From NCBI GenBank assembly GCA_039654915.1, contig CM077597.1, forward strand, positions 91,824,001 to 91,888,000: a stretch of DNA of 64,000 bases, in the 5' to 3' direction. The translations under genes and the position numbers were made by a program. Below, piece by piece: positions 23,133-33,709 of the stretch. Origin of the DNA: Aquilaria yunnanensis. Taxonomy: Eukaryota > Streptophyta > Magnoliopsida > Malvales > Thymelaeaceae. Below the pieces are notes generated by a model. The model saw only the letters and a list, made by a program, of their open reading frames with translations. It had not been told where the DNA came from and made no database searches. Within the stretch, counting starts at the first letter, position 1. Each line of letters begins with the position of its first letter.

Positions 23133-23738
23133 CGAGGTTAAAAGGCCCGCGCGTTACGACGGACACATAATATCACAATATTAAAAAAAAAAATAATCAA
23201 GAAAAGTAATAAAAATGGTTTGAGGGCCAAAGAGAAAATATAAAAATCTTATGTATTAAGAATTTAACAATTAACTCAGAAAAAGTTATGAAAAAAAAGC
23301 TCAATTTCACTAAAAAAATAAATAAACCAGGATAACTAATATTTTAATTTAGAAAACAACACATCATAAAAAAAAAAAACAAAGAGGTTAAACAAAAACA
23401 CTAAAATTAAGTAGTTACTAAGTTTAGGGTCCAAAATATCAAGCTGATAAAAATCGTGGCCTAATATGAGAAACGAAAATAATACAGGGACTAGAAATGC
23501 GTTTCACCAAAAAGAAACGTGAAACAGAATGAAAGTGGAAGAATTTCAAGAAAGGCCCTTAAAAAGATACTTTATTTTGAAAAACTAACCAAACCTCTAA
23601 ACAAAGCAATCGCATCCAAAAAAATGAAAAAAAATAAGTCAGGCGAACCAGTCCAAAACCAAGGGACAAAACCGGAAGACACTGTTTTTAACTGTTCAAA
23701 TAAACAGTAACCCAAAAACGGGTTTTAGTATATAGTAT
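23133..23738 (-). mobile_element. ~606-bp insertion present in only one duplicate (Helitron-like?)
   Basis: The duplicate at 58480 reads straight through, whereas here about 606 bp separate the flanks. On the minus strand it begins near TATACTATATACTAAAACCCG and ends with a GC-rich CGCGCGGGCC stretch. This resembles plant non-autonomous Helitrons, but no clean CTRR end was identified. A short TTAT/TTA overlap at the borders is the only possible target duplication. The insertion itself is certain by comparison; the class is uncertain. A 63-codon frame inside (23519-23710) looks accidental. Confidence 0.6.
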
Positions 23739-24612
23739 AATGTAACCTATTAGGTTATAACACATCGTAGTAGTACCAAAGATTATCCGGGAACTCAAAT
23801 TAAACTGTCCTTATCCATGGCTGTGAATCTAATCAAAATACATTGATGAGCTGCTTGGACTCAAGCTAAAGGTCTACTCTCCATTTCTCTATTGAGTTGT
23901 TAGAAATCCAGCAGGTGGATTTGGCAAAACCTTCGTAACATTTCTGTGTTTTTCCCTTTAGGGGAACGTTGCATCCTCACCCGCTGTGTTTGCAAATTAC
24001 GTTTTTTTGGCTCCTTTGTCAGCCTCAGTCCATGCCTTGCCGTTCGTTTCTTGCCGTCAGCTTCTCCATCTCTTGCCAATCTGATTTTGGGTGCAGATAT
24101 GATAACTTGGTGCCGATCTAATTTTTGTGAAGCAATATGATTTTGGTTAATTTTTTAATTGTTGTGAAATTTGGTTTTTCTCAATTTTTTTTCTTATTTG
24201 TTAATTTTTTGTTAATTGTTGAATTCTGAATTTTTGTTTATTGTTTTTCATTGTTATTTTTGAATTTTTACTCATCTTAATTGATTGGTGTTTGATCTTG
24301 TTTATTGTAGATTCGATTTTGATTTTCTAAATTTTTAGTTAATTTTGTGTTTGATTTTTTGAATTTTTTGTTAATCTTTGTGAATTTTTTATTTTTTATA
24401 ATGAATTTCAGTAATTTTTAGTAAAACATAAAATATAATTTCAGTAAATATAACTATAGTAATATAATTTATTTGTACTAATAAAATCTTAGTTATATAA
24501 TTTTACTAAATATAATTTTATTAATTTTGTTAATATTAATTTGTTTTGGTTTTGTTAATATTAATTTTTAATTTTACATACATTAATTTAGTAAAATTTA
24601 ACAGAAATTGAG
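23739..24612. other. Duplicated non-coding segment (matches 58472-59326)
   Basis: Includes a moderately GC-rich stretch (about 23940-24120) with a short open frame in one copy and an opposite-strand frame in the other, then very AT-rich sequence. The two copies diverge abruptly near 24612/59326, marking the end of the duplicated unit. Confidence 0.7.
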
Positions 24613-25419
24613 CGTATGTAAAATACACAAATATCAAAGATTTCTTGTTATATAAGCTTCACCTTAAAAGGCACCATTATTCGCACTAACTCATACAATT
24701 CTGTCATCATATGTGTTTCTAAGTTGGAATTAAAAAGTAAGCGCATGTGTAGCTAAAAATATTTAAGGCACTAGCTTACAAGATGACACAATCAAGTGAA
24801 TGGATTATCCTTCCATCTTCCCCTGTTTTTTTTTTTTCCTTGAAAAAATCTTCCCTCGTTTTTTACCTTTAATTACCATTTTTTCATTCAATTTCTTACA
24901 TCACATAATGCCAGAGGTATACATAACCTTTCCTATTGACTTCTCCATTCACCCAATCATTACAATACAACAAACGAACACTATAAAAATTCATTAAATT
25001 GGGTGTAACAATTACTTACCGTAGTTAGGGGGTTTCTTCCCATTCGATTGAATTTCCCAATCAGTTGGCATTCTAATTGCCAAACTGAATTTTCTCAAGA
25101 ATCACCCTAATTTTTCTATTTAGTACTCACGCAAGTCCTTCTCCCTATCTTCACTCAAATTTGACAATAACTGTGTTTAAGGTTACTCGTACTTTGTGTT
25201 TTTTATGCGTTCCCGCATAATAAAGTTCTCCATTCCCGCCCTAATTGCCACACAAGATGCCAGGTTGTAGCTTCGTCTAACTTTGATGGCAATTTTTAAC
25301 ATTAAATGAAAATTGCAACCTTTTGTATAGTTGAGGACCATCCGTGCCACAATGGATAGTTTCAGGACAAATCTGCAACATAAAGTATAGTTTTGGGACT
25401 ATTAATGCAATTTACCCCA
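24613..25419. other. Spacer between duplicated units
   Basis: AT-rich, with no gene recognised. The duplicated F-box fragment resumes at 25420. Confidence 0.4.
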
Positions 25420-25830
25420 ATTTTAAGAGTTTCATGAACAATGTCAATAATAAAGTGTTGTTCTTCCGTTATAGGAAGAATCTTGGAAGGCTTCGCCTCT
25501 TTTTCTCAGGAGCAGGTATAGATATTTCTCATGTTTGCAGTTGGATATCTACTTCATTGTGGCATGGTATTAGGGAGCTTGATTTAAGCGGCTTTAATAT
25601 GGAGATGATCGCTTTCCCTGGTTATATATTTACCTGCAAGTGCTAGAGTTCAGTGCCCATCTCTGCATGAATATGCCTCTGCTATACTGTATTCTGGGAT
25701 GAGGTTTCCTCTCAAGAACTCATTTTGCTTGAAGAACTGGTTATGAGGAGTTGTAACTTGGCAGATATTTGTAAGTTCAATATATCTAATCATACACTTG
25801 TCAGCTATGATGAGGAGTTGTAAGTTTCCT
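25420..25830 (+). pseudogene. F-box/LRR gene fragment, second copy
   Basis: Nearly identical to 19211-19640. It encodes the same leucine-rich piece (NNKVLFFRYRKNLGRLRLFF, then HVCSWISTSLWHGIRELDLS) and stops at the same place, near 25646. The STWWKH start present in the first copy is missing, so this fragment is shorter. A small deletion also removes a few codons near 25720 relative to the first copy. Confidence 0.8.
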
Positions 25831-26203
25831 AATGTTTTATCAGTGTATTTTTAATTTTGAGTTTTGTTATTTGATTCATGTATTGCCCCTTTGAAGAATC
25901 GAGTTCAATTGTGCAATATTGTTATGACTGATCAAGTAAATGTTATAATTTCAGCTTCTTGTCAGTTATGATGAAGACATACCAATGTTCCATAACATAA
26001 TTATGAATCAATCTGTTTGATATTTTTTAAAATTTATAAGGATCAAATTGTATTTTCTTAAAAGATAATGACTATATTAAAATTATGCTACACTAATGAT
26101 TATGAATTAACTAGGTACTTGTTATAACTAATTAATAATTAATTAGTTACGTTACGTTAGTTTTGCTAACTTCGTTAAATTGAGGGTGCCTCTAACCTAG
26201 GGA

Positions 26204-26211
26204 TATAAATA
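26204..26211 (+). promoter_or_regulatory. TATA box of F-box gene 2
   Basis: TATAAATA in the conserved promoter block shared with copies 1 and 3. The 5'-UTR intron acceptor GGTTGGAATTGCAG is near 26505. Confidence 0.7.
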
Positions 26212-26556
26212 AGTGCGCTCAGGTCATAGGCCGACTCCCAACTTATTGAGTTGTCGCAAAACAGAATCGGCAAACGTCTCAATTGTGAGTCATGTGCTCT
26301 TTGTCTTCTCGACTGTTCTTGAAACTAGGTTTTAATTTATTGCCTTGAAGTTCCAGTAACATGTCTTCTATGCCTACTGTTTTGTACTATCTGCGATCTG
26401 GGGTTTTGTTTGTTGCCTCATAGTTCAAGTAACTACATCTGTTCTATATGTCTATATAGTATCGTGTATTAGCTGGTTTTCTGACTCTTTTTGGTTGGAA
26501 TTGCAGATCATTGGTGTGTGGTTTTCCCTTATTTGATGCAATTTTAAATCACTCTT

Positions 26557-28251
26557 ATGGCGGACAAGACTTCTAAAGCAATGTCTCTGGGTTTCGGTTC
26601 ACTGGGATGCGAGTTAATGCCTAAGGAGGCACAAACAGAAAACCGAATCGACAGACTTAGTGATTTGCCGGATGCAGTTATCTATCACATATTTTCGTTC
26701 ATCCCTTACAAGAAGGCTGTTCGAACATCCGTTTTGTCAACCAGGTGGAAGCATCTTCTTGCATCAGCACCTTGTATTGATATCGGGGACCATTTCTTTT
26801 TTCTACATGAAACCTATGACCCTGCAACTTTTCCTAGATTCACCAACTTTATGGACTTTCTGGATAGAGTGTTGCTCTCCAGTAGTAGTTATGTTTCAAG
26901 GTTTTGCCTTGGTCTGTGGGGAGGAATTGTTGACACAGCTCGTGTCTGCCGATGGGTATCCGCCTTGTCGCGGCGTGGTATCTCAGAGCTTGATCTATCC
27001 ATCAGAACTCACCATTTTCCAGCTAGCATATTCACCTGCAAGACTTTGAAGGTGTTAAAACTGAGTCTTGATAAGTTTGTCATGAATGTTCCTGCTGATG
27101 TCTGTTTTCCAAATTTGAAGATACTTCGCCTTTGTTCAGTTATATTCCCAGATGATGTTTCTGCACAAACACTCTTCTCTGCCTGCCTTGTGCTTGAAGA
27201 TTTGGTCATCCGGAAATGTGATTTGACGAATGTTAGCAACTTCAATATATTTATTCATACACTCAAGAGACTGACAATATTAACTCACATTTTCAACCTG
27301 CAAGTTTATGACAATAACTCACAAAGTTCCCATCGTCATGACCGTAACCTTGTGCTTGACACGCCAATGCTTGTTTATTTCAAGTATGATGATGAACTAG
27401 CCCGAGGTTTTCCCTTCATAAACATGGGGTCTCTGGAAGAAGCCTATATTCATGCAACAACACAAGGGGAGCGTGCTGCTTATCACGCTAGTCTGCTGGA
27501 TTTAATGCAAGGCATTAGTAATGTCAAGACGCTTGATCTGGCCTATTTCTCCAGCTTGGTAAGTTTCCTAATCGATCTCAGTGTTATCTGAATTTCAGTT
27601 CAGGTTCAGTTATTAGGACTGTCTTCTGATGTAGGATACACTATTGACTGATACCCTTGTAATGGTTATGATCTTTAGGTTCTTGGCTACTATGAGAGAA
27701 GCATGCTGACATTCTACAACCTAATCAATCTCACCATTGATACTTCTCGGTGTGGTTGTGATGGACTTGCAAAGCTACTTCTTAGTTCACCTCAGCTTGA
27801 AACTGTTACCATCACTTTGGTACAACTCTTTTTCTAATCTCACCTCTTGGTATAGTTCATTAACTCTTCCTTGTGGTTGAACCTATATATATATAATCTC
27901 ATGTTCTCTATTTTTGCCGTTTGGTCGGGGATGAAGAGTGATGATTGCGCCGGGCTGGAAGACGAAGAGATGCCATTTTGCACTTTTTCATGCCTCAAGA
28001 CAATCAGCATCAATTACTTTAATTTCACGGATGGTCAAATGCAGATGGTTAAATGTTTCATGGAAAATGCTCAAGTCCTGAGTAACTTGAACCTCCATGT
28101 GAATTGTGCTCTGAGCAAGGAAGTGGAGCTAAGAATGACAACAAAGCTGATGGAGTTCCCAATGAGATCGAGCAAATGTCAACTGAATGTTGCCAGAGGC
28201 TGTAAAGGAAAGATGTGTTGGCAATTTCTGCTGCATTGTCATTCATTGTGA
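26557..28251 (+). CDS. F-box/FBD/LRR protein, copy 2, C-terminus altered by Copia insertion
   Basis: Exons are 26557-27558, 27679-27819 and 27937-28251 by comparison with copy 1, all phase 0. F-box, leucine-rich region and FBD domain are complete and very similar to copy 1. The N-terminus begins with MADKTSKAMSLGFG, eight residues longer than copy 1. Copia-2 is inserted at 28200/28201 in the last exon. Reading enters the LTR, adds a short foreign tail (from CKGKMCWQF) and stops at 28249-28251, replacing the last nine or so codons. The original 3' end lies at 56626-56655. The gene may still make a nearly normal SCF adaptor if its transcript ends within the LTR. It may instead be a recent pseudogene. 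Confidence 0.75.
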
Positions 28252-28390
28252 ATGATTCGAATATAAGCTAGGGAATACAAGAGTTAGAGATTAACTCAAC
28301 TTTGTTAAAAACTAATCCTAGGATGCTTAGAAGATATCTCATATATCCTAGGAATACAAGGAGTAGTAGAAGTGAAACTCTTTTTTAACA
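28201..28390 (-). repeat. Copia-2 3' LTR
   Basis: TGTAAAGG...TTAACA with canonical TG/CA ends; the partner is 56430-56620. It supplies the new stop codon for F-box gene 2. Confidence 0.92.
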
Positions 28391-28402
28391 TTCCCTCTCA
28401 AG
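28391..28402 (-). other. Copia-2 polypurine tract
   Basis: On the minus strand a purine run, GAGAGGGAA, directly precedes the 3' LTR, where plus-strand cDNA priming occurs. Confidence 0.65.
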
Positions 28403-29058
28403 TTGGAGCATGGAGATCACACATGCCTAACTTGCTTGTAAGAAACTCAAATTGTTGTCTCCCTAGTGCTTTTGTTAGGACATCTGCTGGTTGGAACTTG
28501 CTAGAAATATGATGAGTAGTAATTTCTTTGGCTTGTATTTTATCACGAACAAAGTGACAATCAAGCTCAATATGCTTTGTTCGTTCATGGAACACGGGAT
28601 TATTCGCGATGTGCAAGGCAGCTTGATTGTCGCAATACAGTTTTATTGGCTCTAAATGATGAACCGTGAGATCGGCAAGAAGGGATTTGAACCAGATAAG
28701 CTCACAGGTAGCTGCTGCCATAGAACGGTACTCTGCTTCTGCCAAAGACCGAAAGACAGTAGGTTGCTTCCTAGACTTCCATGACAGTGGTGTGTTGCCA
28801 AGCATTGTGAGATAGCCAGTGGTGGAACACCTAGTTTTGGGACAAGCTACCTAATCTGCATCGCAGAAGGCATGTAGATCAAAGGTACCATTTGCTGAGA
28901 AGAAAAGGCCGCGCCCGGGTGTGCCCTTTAGAAACCGAAGAACATGTATTGCTGCGTCGAGATGGGCTGAGCATGGATTCTGCATGAACTGGCTAAGAAG
29001 ATTGACGGCATACGTTATATCAGGTCGTGTGATCGTCAAGTAGATGAGCTTGCCGATC
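28398..29058 (-). pseudogene. Copia-2 RT end and RNase H (3' part of pol)
   Basis: Encodes the end of RT (TITRPDITYAVNLLSQFM...HLDAAIHVLRFLKGTPGRG) and Copia RNase H (LAEAEYRSMAAATCELIW, LYCDNQAALHIANNPVFHERTKHIE, DVLTKAL). A TGG-to-TAG change at 28848-28850 makes a stop after FCDAD. The upstream part of the same reading frame is 52796-54680, across the Ogre insertion, and the frame is continuous once the target duplication is counted only once. Confidence 0.92.
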
Positions 29059-29573
29059 TGTTGACACCCAATTTCGTCCGGCCTTTTTTTAAAAAAAAAA
29101 AATTAAAAAAAAAAAAACTAATTAAAAAAATTATTATTATTATTATTATTATTGCTAAAAAATTTTAATTATGTTAATTAGTTTAAAATATATTTTTATT
29201 TTGAGAAGATTTGATTTAAAATAATATATGTGTGAATATGTATGTGTTTGGAATAAAAATAAAATTTCAGAAAAAAATGACAAAAAAATTAAAAGTTTGA
29301 GGTAAAAATGACAAAATTGAGAAGTTTCGGATAAAATTGACAAATTCTGAAAGTTTCAGGAGCTTTGGGTAATTTTTCGCGTCAATTTTGGGCCTAAACG
29401 GACGTTTCTAGCCCAAATTGACAGAAAACGTTAAAATTGTCAAAATCAGAAGCTTCTGAGCTTATCCAGAGCTGGAGTAACGTAAAGGACTGAAACTGTC
29501 ATTTTACCAATTTAAAAGATAAGTTTGATATTTTTTATTAATTTATCCGTCCACAGTTCAGCTAAGCTCCTTC

Positions 29574-29581
29574 TATAAATA
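29574..29581 (+). promoter_or_regulatory. Ogre LTR TATA box
   Basis: TATAAATA lies in the U3 part of the LTR. Its counterpart in the 3' LTR is at about 49425. Transcription of the element probably starts about 30 bp downstream. Confidence 0.75.
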
Positions 29582-29774
29582 CCCCCCCAAATTCAGTGCT
29601 GAATACATAGAAAATCAGAGAAAAAAGTTCAGAGCTCCGTTTTAGAAAAAGAGAAAATAGAAGCCTTAGTCCTAGGCTCTCCTCCCTCTGCTAAAACAGT
29701 CCCAAAATTATTTTTTCTTACGTTTCGACTACCTTCTTCCTCCGTTTTCTCTTTCTTTCTTTTTCTGTCGACGT

Positions 29775-30050
29775 CCTATCCCGCTGCCGTCGCCCTGCCG
29801 CCGCCGTCTCGCCGTTGCCGTCGTTCCTACGCCGTCGCCGTCGCCATCGCCGCCGCGCCCAGCAGTCCTGCCGTCTCGCGCCGCCGCACCCAGCCGTCCT
29901 GCCGCCGTCGCCCCGCTCCCTCGCCGCCGTCGTCCCGGCCGCCGTTACCCTCGCCGCCGTCGCCCCGCGCCCTCGTCGCCGTCGCCCAGCCGCCCTGCGC
30001 CCTCGCCGCCTCCGCCTGCCCAGCCCCGTCACCCCCCCCTCCTCCCTCGC
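29775..30050 (+). repeat. GC-rich triplet-like block in LTR leader
   Basis: Runs of CCGTCGCC and GCCGCC in an AT-rich LTR, probably within the transcribed leader. Open frames of 104-108 codons on both strands (29718-30141) follow from this composition. The 3' LTR copy is at about 49625-49900. Confidence 0.75.
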
Positions 30051-30289
30051 GTCGCCTCTGATTCTTTCTCCAGATTCAATTTTAATTTTTAAGGGTAAAA
30101 CCTCCTTTCAGTCCTTCATCTTTTCAATTTCTTTCTATTAGGTCACTAACCTTTTTATTTTGTCTTTGCAGAAAATTAATTAACTAACTCATTTATTTTT
30201 TTACTTGTTTATTTATTTGTTTATTATTGTTATTATTACTAACCTTTTTTTTTTTTTGTTATTAGCAACTAACAACTAACTTGCTAATT

Positions 30290-31000
30290 TTTACTAACCT
30301 TTATTTTTATTGTTGTTAATAATTAATTAAATTGTCTAACTTTTATTTTTGTTGTAATTAATTAACTTAATTAAACTTGGCTAACTTTTATTTATTGTTG
30401 TTAATTAATTAACTTAATTAAACTTGGCTAACTTTTATTATTGTTATTAATTAATTAACTTAATTAAACTTGGCTAACTTTTATTTTTGTTGTAATTAAT
30501 TAACTTAATTAAACTTGGCTAACTTTTATTTATTGTTGTTAATTAATTAACTTAATTAAACTTGGCTAACTTTTATTATTGTTATTAATTAATTAACTTA
30601 ATTAAACTTGGCTAACTTTTATTTATTGTTGTTAATTAATTAACTTAATTAAACTTGGCTAACTTTTATTTATTGTTATTAATTAATTAACTTAATTAAA
30701 ATTGGCTAACTTTTATTTATTGTTGTTAATTAATTAACTTAATTAAACTTGGCTAACTTTTATTTATTGTTGTTAATTAATTAACTTAATTAAACTTGGC
30801 TAACTTTTATTATTGTTGTTAATTAATTAATTTAATTAAACTTGGCTAACTTTTATTTATTGTTGTTAATTAATTAACTTAATTAAACTTGGCTAACTTT
30901 TATTATTGTTGTTAATTAATTAATTTAATTAAACTTGGCTAACTTTTATTTATTGTTGTTAATTAATTAACTTAATTAATTTGGCTAACTTTTATTATTT
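30290..31000. repeat. AT-rich tandem repeat in 5' LTR (about 13 units of ~45-60 bp)
   Basis: Units contain TTAACTTAATTAAACTTGGC followed by TAACTTTTATT and a variable ATTGTTGTT part. The 3' LTR array (50200-50700) has about ten units, so copy number changed after or during insertion. Confidence 0.9.
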
Positions 31001-31425
31001 TTGACTTAATTAACTTTCATTATTATTGTTAATAATTAATTTAATTAAATTTTGATAACATTTATTATTATTTTTTTTAAGTGGATGGCCAAAAAGCCCC
31101 ACTTTATTAATTTTTCTTTATATAATTTAATTTATTTAATTCACCTTTTACCCATAAATAAAAAAACTAAAAGAAGATTCTTTTGTAATTAATTATTAAG
31201 GCTAATAAAAATTTAAAAGCCAATTATTTTTATTTTGGAATACATTTTTTATTATTTCTTTAAAGATAACAAAGTGAACTTTTTGTTAAAATTAATAAAC
31301 AAACATGATTAAATCAATTCTTTTTAAATATTTTTTTTAATAATGATACTTAAAATAAAAATTCAAGAAAAATCCAATTAAAATTAATAATTAATAAATA
31401 ATTAAAATTTAACAAAAATTAAAAA

Positions 31426-31465
31426 ATCCATGACCAAATGATCCGCCAGGATCCATGGCTTGGAA
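31426..31465 (+). repeat. 40-bp dyad motif, LTR copy A
   Basis: ATCC...GGAA with central GATCCGCCAGGATCC. Exactly 40 bp, like all its relatives. Confidence 0.8.
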
Positions 31466-32018
31466 ATATTTTTAAATAAAGTATATAAATAAACTTTTCT
31501 TTATTAAAAATAAAATTTTGGGACTAATATATTAATTATTTATTAAAATAATAAAATAATTTTATTTTAGTTTTCTTTATTAATAAAAAGAATAAAAAGA
31601 ATAAAAATTTTGGGTTAATATTTTATTCAGTAATATTTTATTCCTTTTAAAAAATATAACTTTTTGTCTCCTTTATAAAAATTTTAGTCAAATAATTTCA
31701 AAAAAATAAAAAAATAAATAGCAAAAAAAATTGAATTTTCTCTTAAATATTTTAGACTTATTAATTAGATATTTTCAGAGATATAAATTAAAAAAAAAAT
31801 CTTTCATTAAACAAAAAGAAAACAAAAAAAATATAAATATCAAAACTTTTGTTTTAAAATACATATAAATTTTTGGTTAAATAATCTTTTATTCCAAAAA
31901 AAATTAAATAAATATCAAAACTTTTCTTCTTTTGTTTAAAATATACATATAAATTTTTAATTTTTTTAATTAAACAATTACTTTTGGTTAATCTTTTATA
32001 AAAAAAAAAATTTTAGTT

Positions 32019-32112
32019 CATGGTATATTGGCTGGAAACTGTCTCGTGCCCGCTTTTGAGCTGCTTCACCTGGTGAAGAGGGTCTGGCTGAGTAACAACG
32101 CCCCGTACCATG
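32019..32112 (+). other. 94-bp GC-rich island bounded by CATGGTA / TACCATG
   Basis: A GC-rich, unique stretch in AT-rich DNA. The ends are inverted repeats, and inside is the perfect palindrome CTTCACC-T-GGTGAAG. It is present with one noticed change at 51729-51822 and absent from the related solo LTR. Confidence 0.7.
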
Positions 32113-32254
32113 ATCAAAGTTTTTTTTTATTTTTAAACTCTTTAATTCCTTTAAATTAACTTCTTATTAAATAAAAATTAATAATTTTTTCAATTCTTTT
32201 ATAAATTGAGTAATTCTTTAAATAATAAATACCCTTCATTAAACAAGAAAAATC

Positions 32255-32490
32255 AGATAAAAATAAAAGAAAGAAATAAAAGATAATAAAAGAAAGAAAT
32301 AAAAGATAAAAAAAGAAAGAAATAAAAGAGAAGATAAGAAAAATAAAAGAAAAGATAAAGAAAGATAAAAGAAAAAAAAAAGAAAAAAAAAAAAAAGAAA
32401 GATAAGATAAAGATAAAGAAAGATAAAGGAAAGAAAATTAAAAAAAAAGAAAGTAAAAATAAATTAAATAAAGAAAAAGAAAGAAAGATA
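32255..32490. repeat. Purine-rich low-complexity tract (GAAA/AAAGATAAA)
   Basis: About 230 bp of almost pure purine on the plus strand, copied at 51955-52195. Confidence 0.85.
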
Positions 32491-32591
32491 AATTTTTAAT
32501 TTGTATTAAAAATCATTCATGAACAAAATTATCATTTAAAAATTAATTTCATGATAATAAGAATTAAATAATTACGATAAATTAAATCAAT

Positions 32592-32631
32592 TTCCATATC
32601 CGGATGATCCGGCAGGATCTACGGTTTGGAA
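32592..32631 (+). repeat. 40-bp dyad motif, LTR copy B
   Basis: TTCC...GGAA with central GGATGATCCGGCAGGATC. Confidence 0.8.
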
Positions 32632-32731
32632 AATATTAAACTTTTTTAAAAAAAAAATAAATAAATTAAATAAAAAGATAAAAATCCATATTTTTACAAT
32701 ATGGATAAAATTGTTTAAAATTTCACCAAAA

Positions 32732-32819
32732 TTCCGTGTCCAAATGACTCGGCAGAGTCCATGGTTCGGAATCAAAATCTTCCGTGTCCAAATGACTCGG
32801 CAGAGTCCATGGTTCGGAA
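32732..32819 (+). repeat. 40-bp dyad motifs, LTR copies C and D
   Basis: 32732-32771 and 32780-32819 are identical to each other over the 40 bp, with inner arms GACTC/GAGTC. Equivalent to 3773-3859. Confidence 0.85.
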
Positions 32820-33088
32820 GTATAAAATTGTACCCGAATTAATTACCAAAATCCACATTTTTGACTAATTCAGTTAAAATATCTAAATTAACTGAAAATT
32901 TTTAAAAGCAAAGTAAAACAAAATTAAAATCAACTAAGGTGCCAATTTTGGGCGCTATAACAATATTGTTTTAGCGTAACCGTACTCCCGATTCCCGAAC
33001 TCTCGCAGACCAATTTTAAGGTGACCAATCGACCTAAGTAAACCGATTGGTGGCGACTCCCGAAAAAGACCCGCACGTTGCCACAGCT

Positions 33089-33106
33089 TGGCGACTCCAC
33101 TGGGGA
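33089..33106 (+). other. Ogre primer-binding site, complementary to tRNA-Arg
   Basis: TGGCGACTCCACTGGGGA is the exact reverse complement of the 3' end of plant tRNA-Arg(ACG) plus CCA, starting three bases after the LTR. tRNA-Arg priming is known for Ogre elements. Confidence 0.9.
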
Positions 33107-33709
33107 GTCAATATTAGTGAGTCGAGCTTAAAGTTGATTTGTTTTGATTTACTTTGCTTTACTATTATGTGAATTTATATATTATATTTACTTAAGTAAA
33201 CATGCATAATGCATTCACAAAATGAAGCTCTATACCCGAGCTTCCTTAAATCAAACACGATTCTTTCTAAGCGGAATTGGTGTTGCTGTCCTTGTGAGGC
33301 CACGGTCTCCAAGCCTTCACCGGTTTCAAAGTAGCAAAGTAGTGTATTGCCTTCTGAGACGGTTAGTCTCTGCATGGGCCCACGAAAAGCTACGACTCGA
33401 ATTAATCCATTCCTTACATAAACCCTAGAGGGTAAGGAATCGGGCCGTCACTATGATTTAGTGACGGGATTCGGGAACTATCCCTTGCCTTTTTGATAAA
33501 CCACCTTCTGCATATAGAATTCCTTACTCTACCTTAGAACCAGCCATTAAGAATTTTCTATACCTCGGTTCCCATTTCCATAGGTTTTGTTTTATCTATA
33601 TGTTTGTATGATCTTATGTGTTACCTTTTTACTAACTCTGTTTTTCCTTATTTTTCCGGCATACACATTTCATCATTAAAGATAAATATTTGGTGAAAGA
33701 ACCATTATC
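33107..33709 (+). other. Ogre 5' leader before ORF1
   Basis: Untranslated, with no domain seen. A 68-codon frame (33222-33428) has no recognisable features. Confidence 0.5.

Larger units (their letters stand above)
29059..33085 (+). repeat. Ogre 5' LTR (4,027 bp)
   Basis: Begins TGTTGACACC, ends GTTGCCACA, directly before the primer site. It contains, in order, the TATA box, a GC-rich leader block, an AT-rich tandem array, four 40-bp dyad motifs and a 94-bp GC-rich island. It is 136 bp longer than the 3' LTR, largely because of extra repeat units. Confidence 0.96.

Noticed and set aside
23946..24140. 64-codon frame in the F-box downstream region
   Set aside because: Not conserved as a frame in the duplicate at 58.6-58.9 kb, where the opposite strand is open instead.
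29718..30141. Long open frames on both strands rich in Arg, Pro and Ala (also 49567-49990 and 5618-6249)
   Set aside because: They come from a GC-rich triplet-like block in LTRs and are open on both strands, with no domain.
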